Shown here: in pieces, positions 63,927 to 64,000 of the stretch
Layout of the letters: each line of letters opens with the position of its first letter
Numbering within the stretch: position 1 is the first letter of the stretch
Notes under the pieces: model-generated
Database searches by the model: none
What the model saw: the letters and a program-made list of their open reading frames with translations, nothing else
Told to the model about the DNA's origin: nothing
Origin: Burkholderia sp. TSV86
GTDB lineage: Bacteria; Pseudomonadota; Gammaproteobacteria; Burkholderiales; Burkholderiaceae
Assembly (NCBI RefSeq): GCF_001522865.1
Contig: NZ_LOWB01000076.1
Location: 1 to 64,000 of the forward strand
Reading direction: 5' to 3'
DNA: 64,000 nucleotides
Program-made: the position numbers and the translations under genes

Positions 63927-64000
63927 TCAGTCGCTGTTGCCCGCGACGATGCCCATTACCGCCATGCGCACGGCAATACCGAAAGTCACCTGGTTCAGGA
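63927..64000 (-). CDS. pyrB: Aspartate carbamoyltransferase, C-terminal end (runs off the window)
   Basis: The last 23 codons read LNQVTFGIAVRMAVMGIVAG then NSD and stop, the typical end of bacterial class A PyrB. The rest is beyond the window edge. It lies about 90 bases upstream of the dihydroorotase-like gene in the same direction, consistent with a pyrBC'-type operon. Confidence 0.85.
   Translation of the reverse strand, partial: LNQVTFGIAVRMAVMGIVAGNSD

Overview
This window looks like chromosome 1 of a Burkholderia of the pseudomallei complex or a close relative. The DNA is GC-rich with strongly GC-biased third codon positions. Gene content and order (urea ABC transporter plus urease, waaA-kdoO-waaC-manB, an ogcXABEI-like glycan operon, wbiI/H/G-type genes, rmlBACD, apaH, a pyrC-like gene and pyrB) are those of that group as I know it. 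The species call is an inference from recall; no database was searched.

1-5.88 kb is accessory DNA: a lower-GC end of a genomic island made mostly of broken insertion sequences (two IS3 types, IS110, IS30, IS5), an AraC regulator fragment and a broken lipoprotein gene. It also holds one small intact-looking gene for a double-glycine-leader, bacteriocin-like peptide. The IS110 transposase and an IS3 OrfB are split with reciprocal junctions at 1088 and 2707, as if the DNA between had been inverted. The island appears to end at a 3' remnant of a glycine-type tRNA just before trmB.

5.9-13.1 kb is ordinary backbone: trmB, uppP, a DUF1439-like lipoprotein, a YkgJ-type cysteine-cluster protein, hemN, a small conserved protein, a Pcm-family methyltransferase, a rhodanese and a class III aminotransferase. 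13.4-25.1 kb is a nitrogen module, urtABCDE followed by ureDABCEFG, with a good sigma-54-type promoter before urtA and an 18-unit hexanucleotide repeat coding the His-rich tail of UreE.

25.2-30.1 kb makes the inner LPS: Kdo transferase (waaA), Kdo hydroxylase (kdoO), heptosyltransferase I (waaC) and a phosphomannomutase. 30.3-35.9 kb matches the layout of ogcXABEI, the Burkholderia protein O-glycosylation glycan operon, and ends at a strong terminator.

36.1-60.4 kb is a mosaic O-antigen locus. The wbiI-H-G block (probably UDP-QuiNAc synthesis and chain initiation) is at one end and rmlBACD (dTDP-rhamnose) at the other. Between them lie an ABC exporter with one Wzm but two different Wzt proteins, GDP-heptose genes (hddA-gmhA-hddC-gmhB), an acyltransferase, three glycosyltransferase genes and a 1681-residue protein. 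That protein fuses a methyltransferase, a beta-rich domain, a coiled coil and three glycosyltransferase-type domains. Its shape suggests chain polymerisation and methyl capping in one polypeptide, read by the C-terminal domain of a neighbouring Wzt. This is the most interesting system in the window.

60.8-64 kb returns to backbone: apaH, a PlsC-like acyltransferase, a dihydroorotase homologue lacking the HxH metal ligands, and the 3' end of pyrB, which runs off the window.
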